The notes under the pieces: generated by a model
What the model was told of the DNA's origin: nothing
Databases searched by the model: none
The model's input: the letters and a program-made list of their open reading frames with translations, nothing else
Made by a program: the position numbers and the translations under genes
Shown: positions 7,477 through 14,693 of the stretch, piece after piece
How the letters are laid out: every line of letters starts with the position of its first letter
Numbering within the stretch: position 1 is the stretch's first letter
Origin: Scleromatobacter sp038208735
GTDB lineage: Bacteria; Pseudomonadota; Gammaproteobacteria; Burkholderiales; Burkholderiaceae_C
DNA: 18,180 bases
NCBI GenBank assembly: GCA_038208735.1
Contig: JBBQYL010000095.1
Location: forward strand, 1-18,180
Direction of reading: 5' to 3'

Positions 7477-7719
7477 ATGCGAGTGACTCGCACGGAGCGG
7501 CCTTCGGGCACGGTGTACCGGATCTACCGCAGCAGCGAATCGATCGCTGAAAAGATGAAGGCGTTGATCCCGTTCCTGCTCCAGGTTCGGCAGAACGTGC
7601 TGATCGGGGACACGCTGGAGGATCCGCGGCTGGTCGTCACCATCGCGCCGCTGCCGCGCGGCGCGGCGCAGGAACTCGATCGCCGGCTGCGAGCGCATCT
7701 GGGCAAGCCGGCACTCTGA
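7477..7719 (+). CDS. Hypothetical protein, 80 aa
   Basis: I do not recognise this ORF. It reads from ATG 7477 (MRVTRTERPSGTV; a TTG lies two codons upstream) and contains a plausible folded core, SIAEKMKALIPFLLQVRQ, followed by VVTIAPLPRG and a basic tail. The codon pattern in 7530-7715 looks coding in this frame. The ribosome binding site is weak (GGA 6 nt upstream). It is alone between the riboswitch promoter and the convergent truncated gene at 7742. It may be the remainder of a longer gene or a small stand-alone protein; an overlapping minus-strand ORF (7306-7698) looks less protein-like. Confidence 0.4.
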   Translation: MRVTRTERPSGTVYRIYRSSESIAEKMKALIPFLLQVRQNVLIGDTLEDPRLVVTIAPLPRGAAQELDRRLRAHLGKPAL

Positions 7720-7741
7720 CCCCGCGTGGGACGGCGCGCCC

Positions 7742-8227
7742 TCAGTCCGCCGTCATCCGCGTGCCCCTGATGATGCCGCCGATGTGCCCCAGCAGCGTCG
7801 TGCCGTCCGCCGCGTACTGGTCGATCGTGAACGGCCCTTCGTAGCTGTTGCCCGATGGGTTCAGCGTGATGATCTGGCGAATCATGCTCGGCCCGAGGAA
7901 CACGGCCGGTGACACCGGGCCGAAGGGCGGGGGCGAATCGCTGCTGGCCCATCCCAGGGCGAGGTGGTTGAGCTTGAAGGTGCGCGCGCCGATCCTCTTC
8001 CACGCGCCCATGCAGACGTCGCCGATGCTGGGTGCCCGGCCGCCCGACACCATGATCTCGGTGCCGTCGGGATGCCACTGCACCGTTCCGAAGTCGAACT
8101 CCACGCCCGCCGGGATCGCCCCCGGATACGCCGTGCCGTCTGACGTGAACGTCACCTTCCAGAGCCCGATGATCGAATCGTGCCACGACGAGTCGCCGCC
8201 CGGCGTGTGCCAGCCCTCGATGCGCCC
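7742..8227 (-). pseudogene. N-terminally truncated gene for a probable exported hypothetical protein
   Basis: The open frame on the minus strand from 8227 to the stop at 7742 (161 codons) reads as a coherent protein: WHDSIIGLWKVTF, VQWHPDGTEIM, GDVCMGAWKRIG, TFKLNHLALGW, EGPFTIDQYA and GGIIRGTRMTAD. This resembles a family of small secreted hypothetical proteins with a GLWxVxF start and WHxDGTE repeat-like core (from memory, not searched). The only usable start codon is a GTG at 8155, well inside the conserved part. Upstream there is an in-frame TGA at 8228-8230, and no start or signal peptide is present. The break coincides with the ribosome binding site of the SDR gene. It is therefore best called a 5'-truncated relic, although a shortened 137-aa product from GTG 8155 is possible. 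Confidence 0.65.
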
Positions 8228-8248
8228 TCACCTTCTCAAGGAACGGAC

Positions 8249-9052
8249 ATGGATCTCGGACTCCGCGGCAAGGCCGCCCTCGTGTGCGCGTCGAGCAAGG
8301 GCCTCGGGCGCGGTTGCCCGCTGGCGCTGGCGCGCGAAGGCGTCGACCTGGTGCTGGTGGCGCGCACGGCCGACACGCTCGCCGTCACGGCGGCGGCCAT
8401 CCGGCAGGAAACCGGCGTGACGGTAGTCGAGATCGCCGCCGACATCACCACGCCCGACGGCCGCGCGCAGGCGCTGGACGCAGCACGCCAGCTTCGCTGG
8501 CAGCAGCCGGTGGCCTACGACATCGTGGTCACCAACGCCGGCGGGCCGCCCACGGGCAACTTCCGCGACTTCGACCACGCCGCCTGGCTGAAGGCCGTGG
8601 AGGCCAACATGCTGACGCCCATCGCGCTCATCCAGGCCGTGATGGACGGCATGGGCGAGCGCGGGTGGGGACGCATCGTCAACATCACCAGCTCATCGGT
8701 GAAGGCGCCGATCGACACGTTGAGCCTGTCGAACGGAGCGCGGTCGGGGCTGACCGGGTTCGTCGCGCGAGTGGCGCGCGAGGTCGCCGGAAAGGGCGTG
8801 ACGATCAACAACCTGTTGCCGGGGGCGTTCGCCACGGATCGGCTGCTGAGCACGTTCGCGCCGCGGGCGGCGAAGGCGGGGATCGACGTGGCGCAGGCGA
8901 TGCAGCAGCGGCGGGCGGCGATTCCGGCCGGGCGCTTCGGCGAGCCGGACGAGTTCGGGGCGACGTGCGCGTTCCTGTGCAGCGTGCACGCCGCCTACAT
9001 CACCGGGCAGAACGTGTTGATCGATGGTGGGGCGTATCCGGGCACCTTCTGA
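8249..9052 (+). CDS. SDR family protein with non-canonical active site
   Basis: A Rossmann-fold short-chain dehydrogenase/reductase relative of 267 aa, normal for classical SDRs. The cofactor loop reads ASSKGLGRG (residues 14-22) instead of TGxxxGxG. NAGG is present (96-99) and NITSSS at 145-150 supplies the usual Ser. The catalytic YxxxK is replaced by S161-N-G-A-R165 (SNGARSG). The C terminus, YITGQNVLIDGGAYPG, is typical. A subfamily with SNxxR at this position is known to me from annotations as 'SDR family oxidoreductase'; its activity is unclear. ATG 8249 is chosen because AAGGAA lies 5-10 nt upstream. It converges on the 167-aa gene with a 9-bp gap. Confidence 0.88.
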   Translation: MDLGLRGKAALVCASSKGLGRGCPLALAREGVDLVLVARTADTLAVTAAAIRQETGVTVVEIAADITTPDGRAQALDAARQLRWQQPVAYDIVVTNAGGPPTGNFRDFDHAAWLKAVEANMLTPIALIQAVMDGMGERGWGRIVNITSSSVKAPIDTLSLSNGARSGLTGFVARVAREVAGKGVTINNLLPGAFATDRLLSTFAPRAAKAGIDVAQAMQQRRAAIPAGRFGEPDEFGATCAFLCSVHAAYITGQNVLIDGGAYPGTF

Positions 9053-9061
9053 GGATCCGGG

Positions 9062-9565
9062 TCAGGCGCCGGCGATCCATTGGCGGAGGTGGGCCTCGCG
9101 GGCGTCGGGCGCCTCGCGCTCGAACACGCCCCAGTTCTCCACCAGCCGAGCCGAGGCCCGCACCAGCAACTCGCGGGCGTCGACCTGTTCGTCTTCCTTC
9201 ACCAGGCGGCCGGCGGGGCTCGCCGGGTCGACCTCGTCGCAGCGAACCAGGGTGCCGACCTCGTAGAGGCGCTCGATCAACTCGCCCTCGCCGTCGAAGG
9301 CGGCGCGCATCGCCATCGCGCTGTTCCAGCGCTCCTGGAGCTGGCGCTGCACGACGGCGGTGAACTCGTCGAGCATGGCGGCGAACTCGGTGGCGTCGGC
9401 CGCGTGGTCGGTGGAGAAGCCCTTCTTGCTCAGCCGGAACTGCACCAGCCGCACCTGGCCGTTGGCGCCCACGAAGGCGAGCGAGAACCCGCGCTCCATG
9501 ACCACGTGGTCGGCGTCGGCGCCCAGGGCGTTGGCGAGCGGGTCGCGGGAGGCATCGTTGGACAT
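9062..9565 (-). CDS. Hypothetical protein, 167 aa
   Basis: I do not recognise the family. The product is acidic and soluble with no signal peptide or membrane segment. It starts MSNDASRDPLANALG, has a likely beta-rich stretch (FSLAFVGANGQVRLVQFRLS), then a long helical region with TEFAAMLDEFTAVVQRQLQE, and ends AHLRQWIAGA. Codon use is typical of the genome, which supports a real gene. It stops 9 bp from the convergent SDR gene, and its upstream neighbour on the same strand is the GNAT relic. The ribosome binding site before ATG 9565 is weak. Confidence 0.7.
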   Translation of the reverse strand: MSNDASRDPLANALGADADHVVMERGFSLAFVGANGQVRLVQFRLSKKGFSTDHAADATEFAAMLDEFTAVVQRQLQERWNSAMAMRAAFDGEGELIERLYEVGTLVRCDEVDPASPAGRLVKEDEQVDARELLVRASARLVENWGVFEREAPDAREAHLRQWIAGA

Positions 9566-9597
9566 GGCGGCTCGCGGGAAAACGGGAAGCCGGCAGT

Positions 9598-9750
9598 CTA
9601 AGCGAGCGGCCGTGCGACGCCGTACGGATCCGGATGCTTGATCTCCATCATCCGCTCGGGCGCCGTGACGATCTTGAACCCGAACCGCGCGTACAGGCCG
9701 TGCGCGTTCGCGGTGGCCAGCAGGAAGCGGCGCAGGCCCTGCAGCTCGGG
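9598..9750 (-). pseudogene. C-terminal remnant of a GNAT-family N-acetyltransferase gene
   Basis: The last 50 codons of a minus-strand frame read PELQGLRRFLLATANAHGLY and then ARFGFKIV and MMEIKHPD before a TAG. That is the typical C-terminal beta-strand/loop of GNAT acetyltransferases, where a helix is followed by AHGLYxRFGF. Everything upstream (9751-9879 in that frame) is unrelated and overlaps the ytfQ promoter region, and the acetyl-CoA-binding Q/RxxGxG/A loop is missing. The gene has lost at least two thirds of its length and cannot be active. Confidence 0.75.
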
Positions 9751-9794
9751 TCGGTGCTGATGTCGTAGGTGTTCACCCTGGTTATTCTGGCGTC

Positions 9795-9823
9795 TTGACG
9801 ACAGGCATGCGCTTTCGTATTCA
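9795..9823 (+). promoter_or_regulatory. Putative sigma70 promoter of the ytfQRT-yjfF operon
   Basis: TTGACG (9795-9800), a 17-bp spacer and TATTCA (9818-9823) give a good -35 and a fair -10. Transcription would start near 9830, leaving a leader of about 140 nt before the ytfQ ATG. The gap is more AT-rich than its surroundings. The call is by eye only. Confidence 0.5.
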
Positions 9824-9825
9824 GG

Positions 9826-9843
9826 CATATCGAAACCGATATG
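9826..9843. promoter_or_regulatory. Putative operator (perfect inverted repeat) at the ytfQ start site
   Basis: CATATCG-AAAC-CGATATG is a perfect 7-bp inverted repeat. It begins 2 bp after the proposed -10 and covers the expected +1, the usual place for a repressor site. A further ATATCG half-site lies at 9871-9876, 44 bp downstream of the first, about four helical turns. No regulator gene is adjacent, so the binding protein is unknown; a sugar-responsive LacI- or GntR-type repressor is a guess from the operon's function. Confidence 0.5.
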
Positions 9844-9970
9844 GATTCGTGCCAGAAAACGATTTGCCGGATATCGCACAGCTGCCTAGCATCCGGGCCA
9901 CTGGCAGTGCATGACATCGTCAGGGACCGCCTCGTTCACGGCGGCTAACGAACGACAGGAGACACAAGAC

Positions 9971-10933
9971 ATGAGCACCCAACGACGCGCAATCCTGATC
10001 GCGGCCCTCGTGGCCGCGGCCTTCGCCACCCCTCAGGTCGCGCTCGCGCAGAAGAAGATCACGCTGGGCTTCGCCCAGGTCGGCGCCGAGAGCGCCTGGC
10101 GCACGGCCAACACCGACTCGATCAAGAGCGCGGCCAAGGACGCCGGCGTCGACCTGAAGTTCTCCGACGCCCAGCAGAAGCAGGAGAACCAGATCAAGGC
10201 CATCCGCTCCTTCATCGCGCAGAAGGTGGACGTCATCGGCCTGTCGCCGGTGGTCGAATCGGGCTGGGACACCGTGCTGCAGGAGGCCAAGGCCGCGCAC
10301 ATCCCCGTGATCCTCACCGACCGCGCGGTCGATTCGAAGGACACCAGCCTGTACGTCACGTTCATGGGCTCCGACTTCATCGAGGAAGGCAAGCGCGCCG
10401 GCCGCTGGCTCGAGGAGTTCGAGAAGGGCAAGCCGGGCCCGATCAACATCGTCGAGCTTCAAGGCACCGTGGGCTCGGCTCCGGCCATCGACCGCAAGAA
10501 GGGCTTCGCCGACGTCATCGGCACCGACCCGCGCATGAAGATCATCCGCTCGCAAACGGGTGACTTCACGCTGGCCAAGGGCAAGGAAGTGATGGAGGCG
10601 TTCCTCAAGGCCGAGGGCAAGAACATCAACGTGCTCTACGCGCACAACGACGACATGGCCCTCGGCGCGATCCAGGCCATCGAGGAAGCCGGCCTGAAGC
10701 CGGGCGTGGACATCGTGGTGATCTCCATCGACGGCACCAAGGGCGCGTTCGAGGCCATGGCCGCGGGCAAGCAGAACGTGGTCGTCGAGTGCAATCCGCT
10801 GCTGGGCCCGCAGCTGATGCAGGCCGCCAAGGACGTGGTCGCCGGCAAGAGCATCCCCAAGCGGATCCTGACCAACGAAACGGTCTACACGCAGGCCCAG
10901 GCCGCTGCCGCACTCCCGAGCCGCAAGTACTGA
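9971..10933 (+). CDS. ytfQ: Galactofuranose-type ABC transporter, periplasmic sugar-binding protein
   Basis: This is the periplasmic substrate-binding component of a YtfQRT-YjfF sugar importer; in E. coli the system takes up galactofuranose. The 320-aa product has a Sec signal peptide (basic MSTQRR, hydrophobic core, cleavage after VALA at about residue 26). It matches YtfQ strongly by eye: FAQVGAESAWR, QQKQENQIKAIRSFIAQ, VELQGTVGSAPAIDRKKGFA, IIRSQTGDFTLAKGKEVME and YAHNDDMALGAIQAIEEAGL. ATG 9971 is preferred to the upstream 9911 because AGGAG lies 9 nt before it and the signal peptide starts there. It is the first gene of a four-gene operon; ytfR begins 3 bp after its stop. Confidence 0.95.
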   Translation: MSTQRRAILIAALVAAAFATPQVALAQKKITLGFAQVGAESAWRTANTDSIKSAAKDAGVDLKFSDAQQKQENQIKAIRSFIAQKVDVIGLSPVVESGWDTVLQEAKAAHIPVILTDRAVDSKDTSLYVTFMGSDFIEEGKRAGRWLEEFEKGKPGPINIVELQGTVGSAPAIDRKKGFADVIGTDPRMKIIRSQTGDFTLAKGKEVMEAFLKAEGKNINVLYAHNDDMALGAIQAIEEAGLKPGVDIVVISIDGTKGAFEAMAAGKQNVVVECNPLLGPQLMQAAKDVVAGKSIPKRILTNETVYTQAQAAAALPSRKY

Positions 10934-10936
10934 CCT

Positions 10937-12454
10937 GTGCTGATCGCCTCCGGAATCGACAAGCGCTTCGGCGCCGTGTCCGTACTCGAAGGCGTGCAGC
11001 TGCACCTGCGCGCCGGCGAGGTGCACGCCCTGATGGGGCAGAACGGCGCTGGCAAGAGCACGCTCATCAAGGTGCTCACCGGCGTCGTGCGAGCCGACGC
11101 GGGTTCGCTCGCGCTGGACGGCCAGGCCATCGCGCCGGACTCGCCGCTGGCCTCGCAGCACCTGGGCATCAGCACGGTGTACCAGGAGGTGAACCTCTGC
11201 CCCAACCTGACGGTGGCCGAGAACATCTTCGCCGGCCGCTACCCGCGCCGCGGCTGGGCCGGCCTGAAGGCCATCGACGGCCCGCGCATGCTGCGCGAGA
11301 CGCGCGCCCTGCTCGCGCGCCTGCATCTCGACATCGATCCCGCCGCCACCCTCGGCTCGCTGCCAGTGGCGGTGCAGCAGCTGGTGGCCATCGCCCGCGC
11401 GCTGAGCGTGGACGCCAAGGTGCTGATCCTGGACGAGCCCACCTCCAGCCTGGACGACAGCGAGGTGGAGAGCCTGTTCACCGTGCTGCGCGGCCTGCGC
11501 GAGTCGGGCCTGGCGATCCTGTTCGTCACCCATTTCCTGGACCAGGTGTACGCCATCTCCGACCGCATCACGGTGCTGCGCAACGGCCGCTTCGTGGGCG
11601 AGTGGACGCCGGCGCAGCTGCCGGCGCCCGCGCTGGTGTCGGCGATGGTGGGACGCGACGTGGCGCTGGCCTCGGCCGAGTCGGTGGACGCCGACGCCCC
11701 GGCCAAGCCGGTGGCGCCGGAGGGCTCGGCGCCGCGCATGTCGCTGCGCAACCTCGGCGCGCAGCGCCGCCTGCATCCGCTCAGCCTCGACCTGAACGAC
11801 GGCGAGGTGATCGGCGTGGCCGGCCTGCTGGGCTCGGGCCGCACCGAGCTCGCGCGCCTGATGTTCGGGCTGGACGCGGCCGACTCCGGCACGCTGCAGG
11901 TGCAGGGCAAGACCGTGCGCTTCACGCACCCGGCGCAGGCCGTCAAGCTGGGCCTGGCCTTCTGCCCGGAAGAACGCAAGGCCGACGGCATCGTCGGCGA
12001 GCTGAGCGTGCGCGAGAACATCGTGCTGGCGTTGCAGGCGCGCGCCGGCCTGTGGCCCTGCATCAGGCCCACGCGCCAGCGCGAGCTGGCCCAGCGCTAC
12101 ATCGACCTCCTGGGCATCCGCGCGGCCGATTCCGACATGCCCATCGCGCTGCTGTCCGGCGGCAACCAGCAGAAGGCGCTGCTCGCGCGCTGGCTGGCCA
12201 CGGCGCCGCGCGTGCTGATCCTCGATGAACCCACCCGCGGCGTCGACGTCGCCGCCAAGCAGGAACTGATGAACGAGGTGATGCGCCTGGCGCGCGAAGG
12301 CATGTCGGTGCTGTTCATCTCGTCGGAGATCGACGAGGTGATCCGCATCTCCGACCGCATCGTGGTGATGCGCGACCGCCGCAAGTCCGGCGAGCTGCCG
12401 CGCGGCGCCGGCGAGGCCGAGGTGATGGCGCTCATCTGCGAGCCGACGGCATGA
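10937..12454 (+). CDS. ytfR: Galactofuranose-type ABC transporter, duplicated ATP-binding subunit
   Basis: A 505-aa ATPase with two fused nucleotide-binding domains, the form used by CUT2 sugar transporters. The first domain has Walker A GQNGAGKST (residues 34-42), a divergent signature LPVAVQQ and Walker B VLILDEPTSSLD. The second has the typical degenerate Walker A GLLGSGRTE, a full signature LSGGNQQK and VLILDEPTRGVDV. The normal asymmetry of this class is thus present. The start is GTG 10937, 3 bp after the ytfQ stop, which gives MLIASGIDKRFG. The stop TGA overlaps a hairpin (12453-12481) that separates it from the permease genes. Confidence 0.95.
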   Translation: MLIASGIDKRFGAVSVLEGVQLHLRAGEVHALMGQNGAGKSTLIKVLTGVVRADAGSLALDGQAIAPDSPLASQHLGISTVYQEVNLCPNLTVAENIFAGRYPRRGWAGLKAIDGPRMLRETRALLARLHLDIDPAATLGSLPVAVQQLVAIARALSVDAKVLILDEPTSSLDDSEVESLFTVLRGLRESGLAILFVTHFLDQVYAISDRITVLRNGRFVGEWTPAQLPAPALVSAMVGRDVALASAESVDADAPAKPVAPEGSAPRMSLRNLGAQRRLHPLSLDLNDGEVIGVAGLLGSGRTELARLMFGLDAADSGTLQVQGKTVRFTHPAQAVKLGLAFCPEERKADGIVGELSVRENIVLALQARAGLWPCIRPTRQRELAQRYIDLLGIRAADSDMPIALLSGGNQQKALLARWLATAPRVLILDEPTRGVDVAAKQELMNEVMRLAREGMSVLFISSEIDEVIRISDRIVVMRDRRKSGELPRGAGEAEVMALICEPTA

Positions 12455-12481
12455 GCGCCGCTCGGCCGCCCGAAGGCGCTC
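12453..12481 (+). repeat. Inverted repeat between ytfR and ytfT
   Basis: GAGCGCC and GGCGCTC form a perfect 7-bp stem around a 15-nt loop that holds a smaller CGCC-CGAA-GGCG hairpin. The stem begins within the ytfR stop codon and ends about 19 nt before the GGAGG of ytfT. With no U-run it is not a terminator. It could stabilise the upstream message or tune permease expression within the operon. Confidence 0.45.
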
Positions 12482-12512
12482 GCCCCGCAGCCGTCAGGCG
12501 GAGGATTTCCTG

Positions 12513-13574
12513 ATGACGAGTCCCGACTCGATCTGGGTGCGCGCGGCGCGCCATCCGCTGCTGTGGCCGCTGATGACGCTCGCCATCATCCTGGCTGTCA
12601 ACGCCAGCCTCAACCCCGGCCTGTGGCACCTGCAATGGCGCAACGGCCACCTGTACGGCAGCCTCATCGACATCGTCAACCGCGCCGCGCCGCTGGCCGT
12701 GGTGGCGCTGGGCCTGACGCTGGTGATCGCCACGCGGGGCATCGACATCTCGGTGGGCGCGGTCGTTGCCATCTCGGGCGCCGTCGCGGCGCTGTTGATG
12801 GGCAACGCCGTGGCCTTCGTCAACGGCACGCTGGTGCATCCGAGCCGGTTTCCGCTGATCGTGGTCATCGCGGGCGCGCTGGCCGCCGGCGGCCTGTGCG
12901 GCGCCTGGAACGGGCTGCTCGTGGCCCGCGCGGGCCTGCAGCCGATCATCGCCACGCTCATCATGATGCTGGCCGGCCGCGGCGCGGCGCAGTTGCTTAC
13001 CAGCGGACAGATCCTGTCGATCAGCTACCCACCCTACTTCGCCATCGGCAGCGGCTTCCTGCTGGGGCTGCCCGTGGCCGCGCTCATCGCGCTGGCCGTG
13101 TGGGGCGGCATGACGCTGATGCTGGAGCGCAGCGCGCTGGGCCTGTTCATCCGCGCCATCGGCATCAACCCGCGCGCCGCGCGCGTGGCGGGCGTGCGCT
13201 CGCGCACCATCACCATCTGCGTGTACGCGTTCTGCGGGCTGTGCGCGGGCGTGGCGGGCCTCATCGTGAGCTCCAACGTGAAGAGCGCCGACGGCAACAA
13301 CGCGGGCCTGCTGATGGAGCTCGACGCGATCCTGGCCGTCACCATCGGCGGCACGCTGCTGACCGGCGGCCGCTTCTCGCTGGCGGGCACGGTCATCGGG
13401 GCGCTGATCATCCAGACGCTGACGTCCACCATCTACGCCATCGGCGTGCCGCCCGAGATCAACCTGGTGGTCAAGGCGGTGGTGGTGTTCGCGGTGATGC
13501 TGTTGCAGTCGGGCGAGTTCCGGGGCCAGCTGCGCGCGATCGCGTTCCGCGCGTCGTCGGGAGGCCTGCGATGA
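12513..13574 (+). CDS. ytfT: Galactofuranose-type ABC transporter permease YtfT
   Basis: A 353-aa CUT2-family (BPD_transp_2) inner-membrane permease with about ten hydrophobic segments. The hallmark TRGIDISVGAVVAISGAV lies near residues 73-90. Other family-like parts are WNGLLVARAGLQPIIATL, FIRAIGINPRAARVAGV, MELDAILAVTIGGTLLTGGR and the C-terminal VVVFAVMLLQS. GGAGG at 12500-12504 supports ATG 12513. It presumably pairs with YjfF as the transmembrane heterodimer and receives sugar from YtfQ. Its stop overlaps the yjfF start by ATGA, so the two permeases are translationally coupled. Confidence 0.95.
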   Translation: MTSPDSIWVRAARHPLLWPLMTLAIILAVNASLNPGLWHLQWRNGHLYGSLIDIVNRAAPLAVVALGLTLVIATRGIDISVGAVVAISGAVAALLMGNAVAFVNGTLVHPSRFPLIVVIAGALAAGGLCGAWNGLLVARAGLQPIIATLIMMLAGRGAAQLLTSGQILSISYPPYFAIGSGFLLGLPVAALIALAVWGGMTLMLERSALGLFIRAIGINPRAARVAGVRSRTITICVYAFCGLCAGVAGLIVSSNVKSADGNNAGLLMELDAILAVTIGGTLLTGGRFSLAGTVIGALIIQTLTSTIYAIGVPPEINLVVKAVVVFAVMLLQSGEFRGQLRAIAFRASSGGLR

Positions 13575-14551
13575 GCGCGATCGCCCGCAAGGGTTTCCGC
13601 ATCTCTCCGGTGGTGGCCAGCGTGCTGCTGCTGCTGGCCATGGTGGCCTTCGGCAGCGTCATGTACACGGGCTTCTTCAGCGCCCAGGTGTTCCTGAACC
13701 TGCTCATCGACAACGCCTTCCTGTTGGTGGTGGCGGTGGGCATGACCTTCGTGATCCTCACCGGCGGCATCGACCTGTCGGTGGGCTCGGTGGTGGCGCT
13801 CACCACCATGGTGTCGGCCACGCTGGTGGAGCATCATCACTGGGCGCCCGGCGTGGTCATCCCGCTGGTGCTGGCGGGCGGCGCGGTGTTCGGCGCGCTC
13901 CAGGGCTGGCTCATCCAGCGCTTCCGCCTGCAGCCGTTCATCGTCACGCTGGCCGGCATGTTCCTGGCGCGCGGACTCTGCTACGTCATCAGCATCGACT
14001 CCATCAGCATCACCGAACCCACGTTCACGCACATCGCCCAGGAGCGCGTGCCGGTGGGCGGCGGCAATGCGCTGTCGATCGGCGCGCTGATCTCGCTGGC
14101 CACGTTCGCGCTGGCCGTGTTCGTGGCCCACGGCACGGCCTTCGGCCGCAACGTGTACGCCATCGGCGGCAACGAGCACTCCGCCGTCCTGATGGGCCTG
14201 CCGGTGGCACGCACCATCGTCGGCGTGTACGCGCTGAGCGGCGCCTGCGCGGCGCTGGGCGGCGTGCTGTTCACGTTCTACATGCTGTCGGGCTACGGCC
14301 TGCACGCCACGGGCCTGGAGCTGGACGCGATCGCGTCGGTGGTGATCGGCGGGACGTTGCTGGCGGGCGGCGTCGGCCTCGTGGCCGGTACGCTGTGCGG
14401 CGTGTTGATGCTGGGGCTGATCCAGACGCTGATCACGTTCGACGGGTCGCTCAGCGCCTGGTGGACGCGGATCGTGATCGGGGCGTTGCTGCTGGCGTTC
14501 TGCCTGTTGCAGCGGTTGACGCAGCGGGCGGCCGAGGGTGAGGCGGGGTAG
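13571..14551 (+). CDS. yjfF: Galactofuranose-type ABC transporter permease YjfF
   Basis: A 326-aa second CUT2-type permease. The signature ILTGGIDLSVGSVVALTTM lies near residues 58-76, followed by QRFRLQPFIVTLAGMFLARG, YAIGGNEHSAVLMGLPV, a Gly/Ala-rich SGACAALGGVLF segment and LELDAIASVVIGGTLLAGG. ATG 13571 overlaps the ytfT stop, giving near-stoichiometric synthesis. It ends the operon; no sugar kinase or galactofuranose-processing enzyme follows, so metabolism of the imported sugar must be encoded elsewhere. The next gene is convergent, 142 bp away. Confidence 0.95.
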   Translation: MSAIARKGFRISPVVASVLLLLAMVAFGSVMYTGFFSAQVFLNLLIDNAFLLVVAVGMTFVILTGGIDLSVGSVVALTTMVSATLVEHHHWAPGVVIPLVLAGGAVFGALQGWLIQRFRLQPFIVTLAGMFLARGLCYVISIDSISITEPTFTHIAQERVPVGGGNALSIGALISLATFALAVFVAHGTAFGRNVYAIGGNEHSAVLMGLPVARTIVGVYALSGACAALGGVLFTFYMLSGYGLHATGLELDAIASVVIGGTLLAGGVGLVAGTLCGVLMLGLIQTLITFDGSLSAWWTRIVIGALLLAFCLLQRLTQRAAEGEAG

Positions 14552-14566
14552 CGAGCGATAGCCGGC

Positions 14567-14585
14567 CGCGAACGTCGGCTTTCGG
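14567..14585 (+). terminator. Weak terminator-like hairpin after yjfF
   Basis: AGCCG and CGGCT form a 5-bp stem followed by TTTCGGT, 15 bp after the yjfF stop region. The T-run is only three bases, so termination strength is doubtful, but position and polarity fit the end of the ytf operon. Confidence 0.35.
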
Positions 14586-14644
14586 TCAGGCTGGCGTGAA
14601 GCGTGTCGGTCGAACGCCGGCCCCTGCACCGGGGTTCGGGGTCA

Positions 14645-14674
14645 GGCATTGCCTGCGAGTACGCAGGAGATGCC
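14645..14674. repeat. Hairpin in the convergent gap between yjfF and the esterase gene
   Basis: GGCAT-TG-CCTGC-GAGTAC-GCAGG-AG-ATGCC is a symmetric inverted repeat: two 5-bp stems separated by a 2x2 internal loop, with a 6-nt loop. It lies between two convergent genes, so a bidirectional transcription or RNA-stability barrier is likely. There is no T-run on either side. The same gap also has CCCC-TGCAC-GGGG just upstream. Confidence 0.5.
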
Positions 14675-14693
14675 AGGCCCCCTTCCGGACCGT

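Noticed and set aside
7306..7698. Minus-strand ORF of 130 aa overlapping the 80-aa hypothetical gene
   Set aside because: Arg-rich composition without a recognisable core, no RBS, and it runs into the riboswitch promoter; the plus-strand frame looks more protein-like.
9920..11929. Very long minus-strand ORF (669 aa) opposite ytfQ and ytfR
   Set aside because: It is His/Arg/Ala-rich antisense reading caused by high GC3; the plus strand encodes clear transporter proteins.
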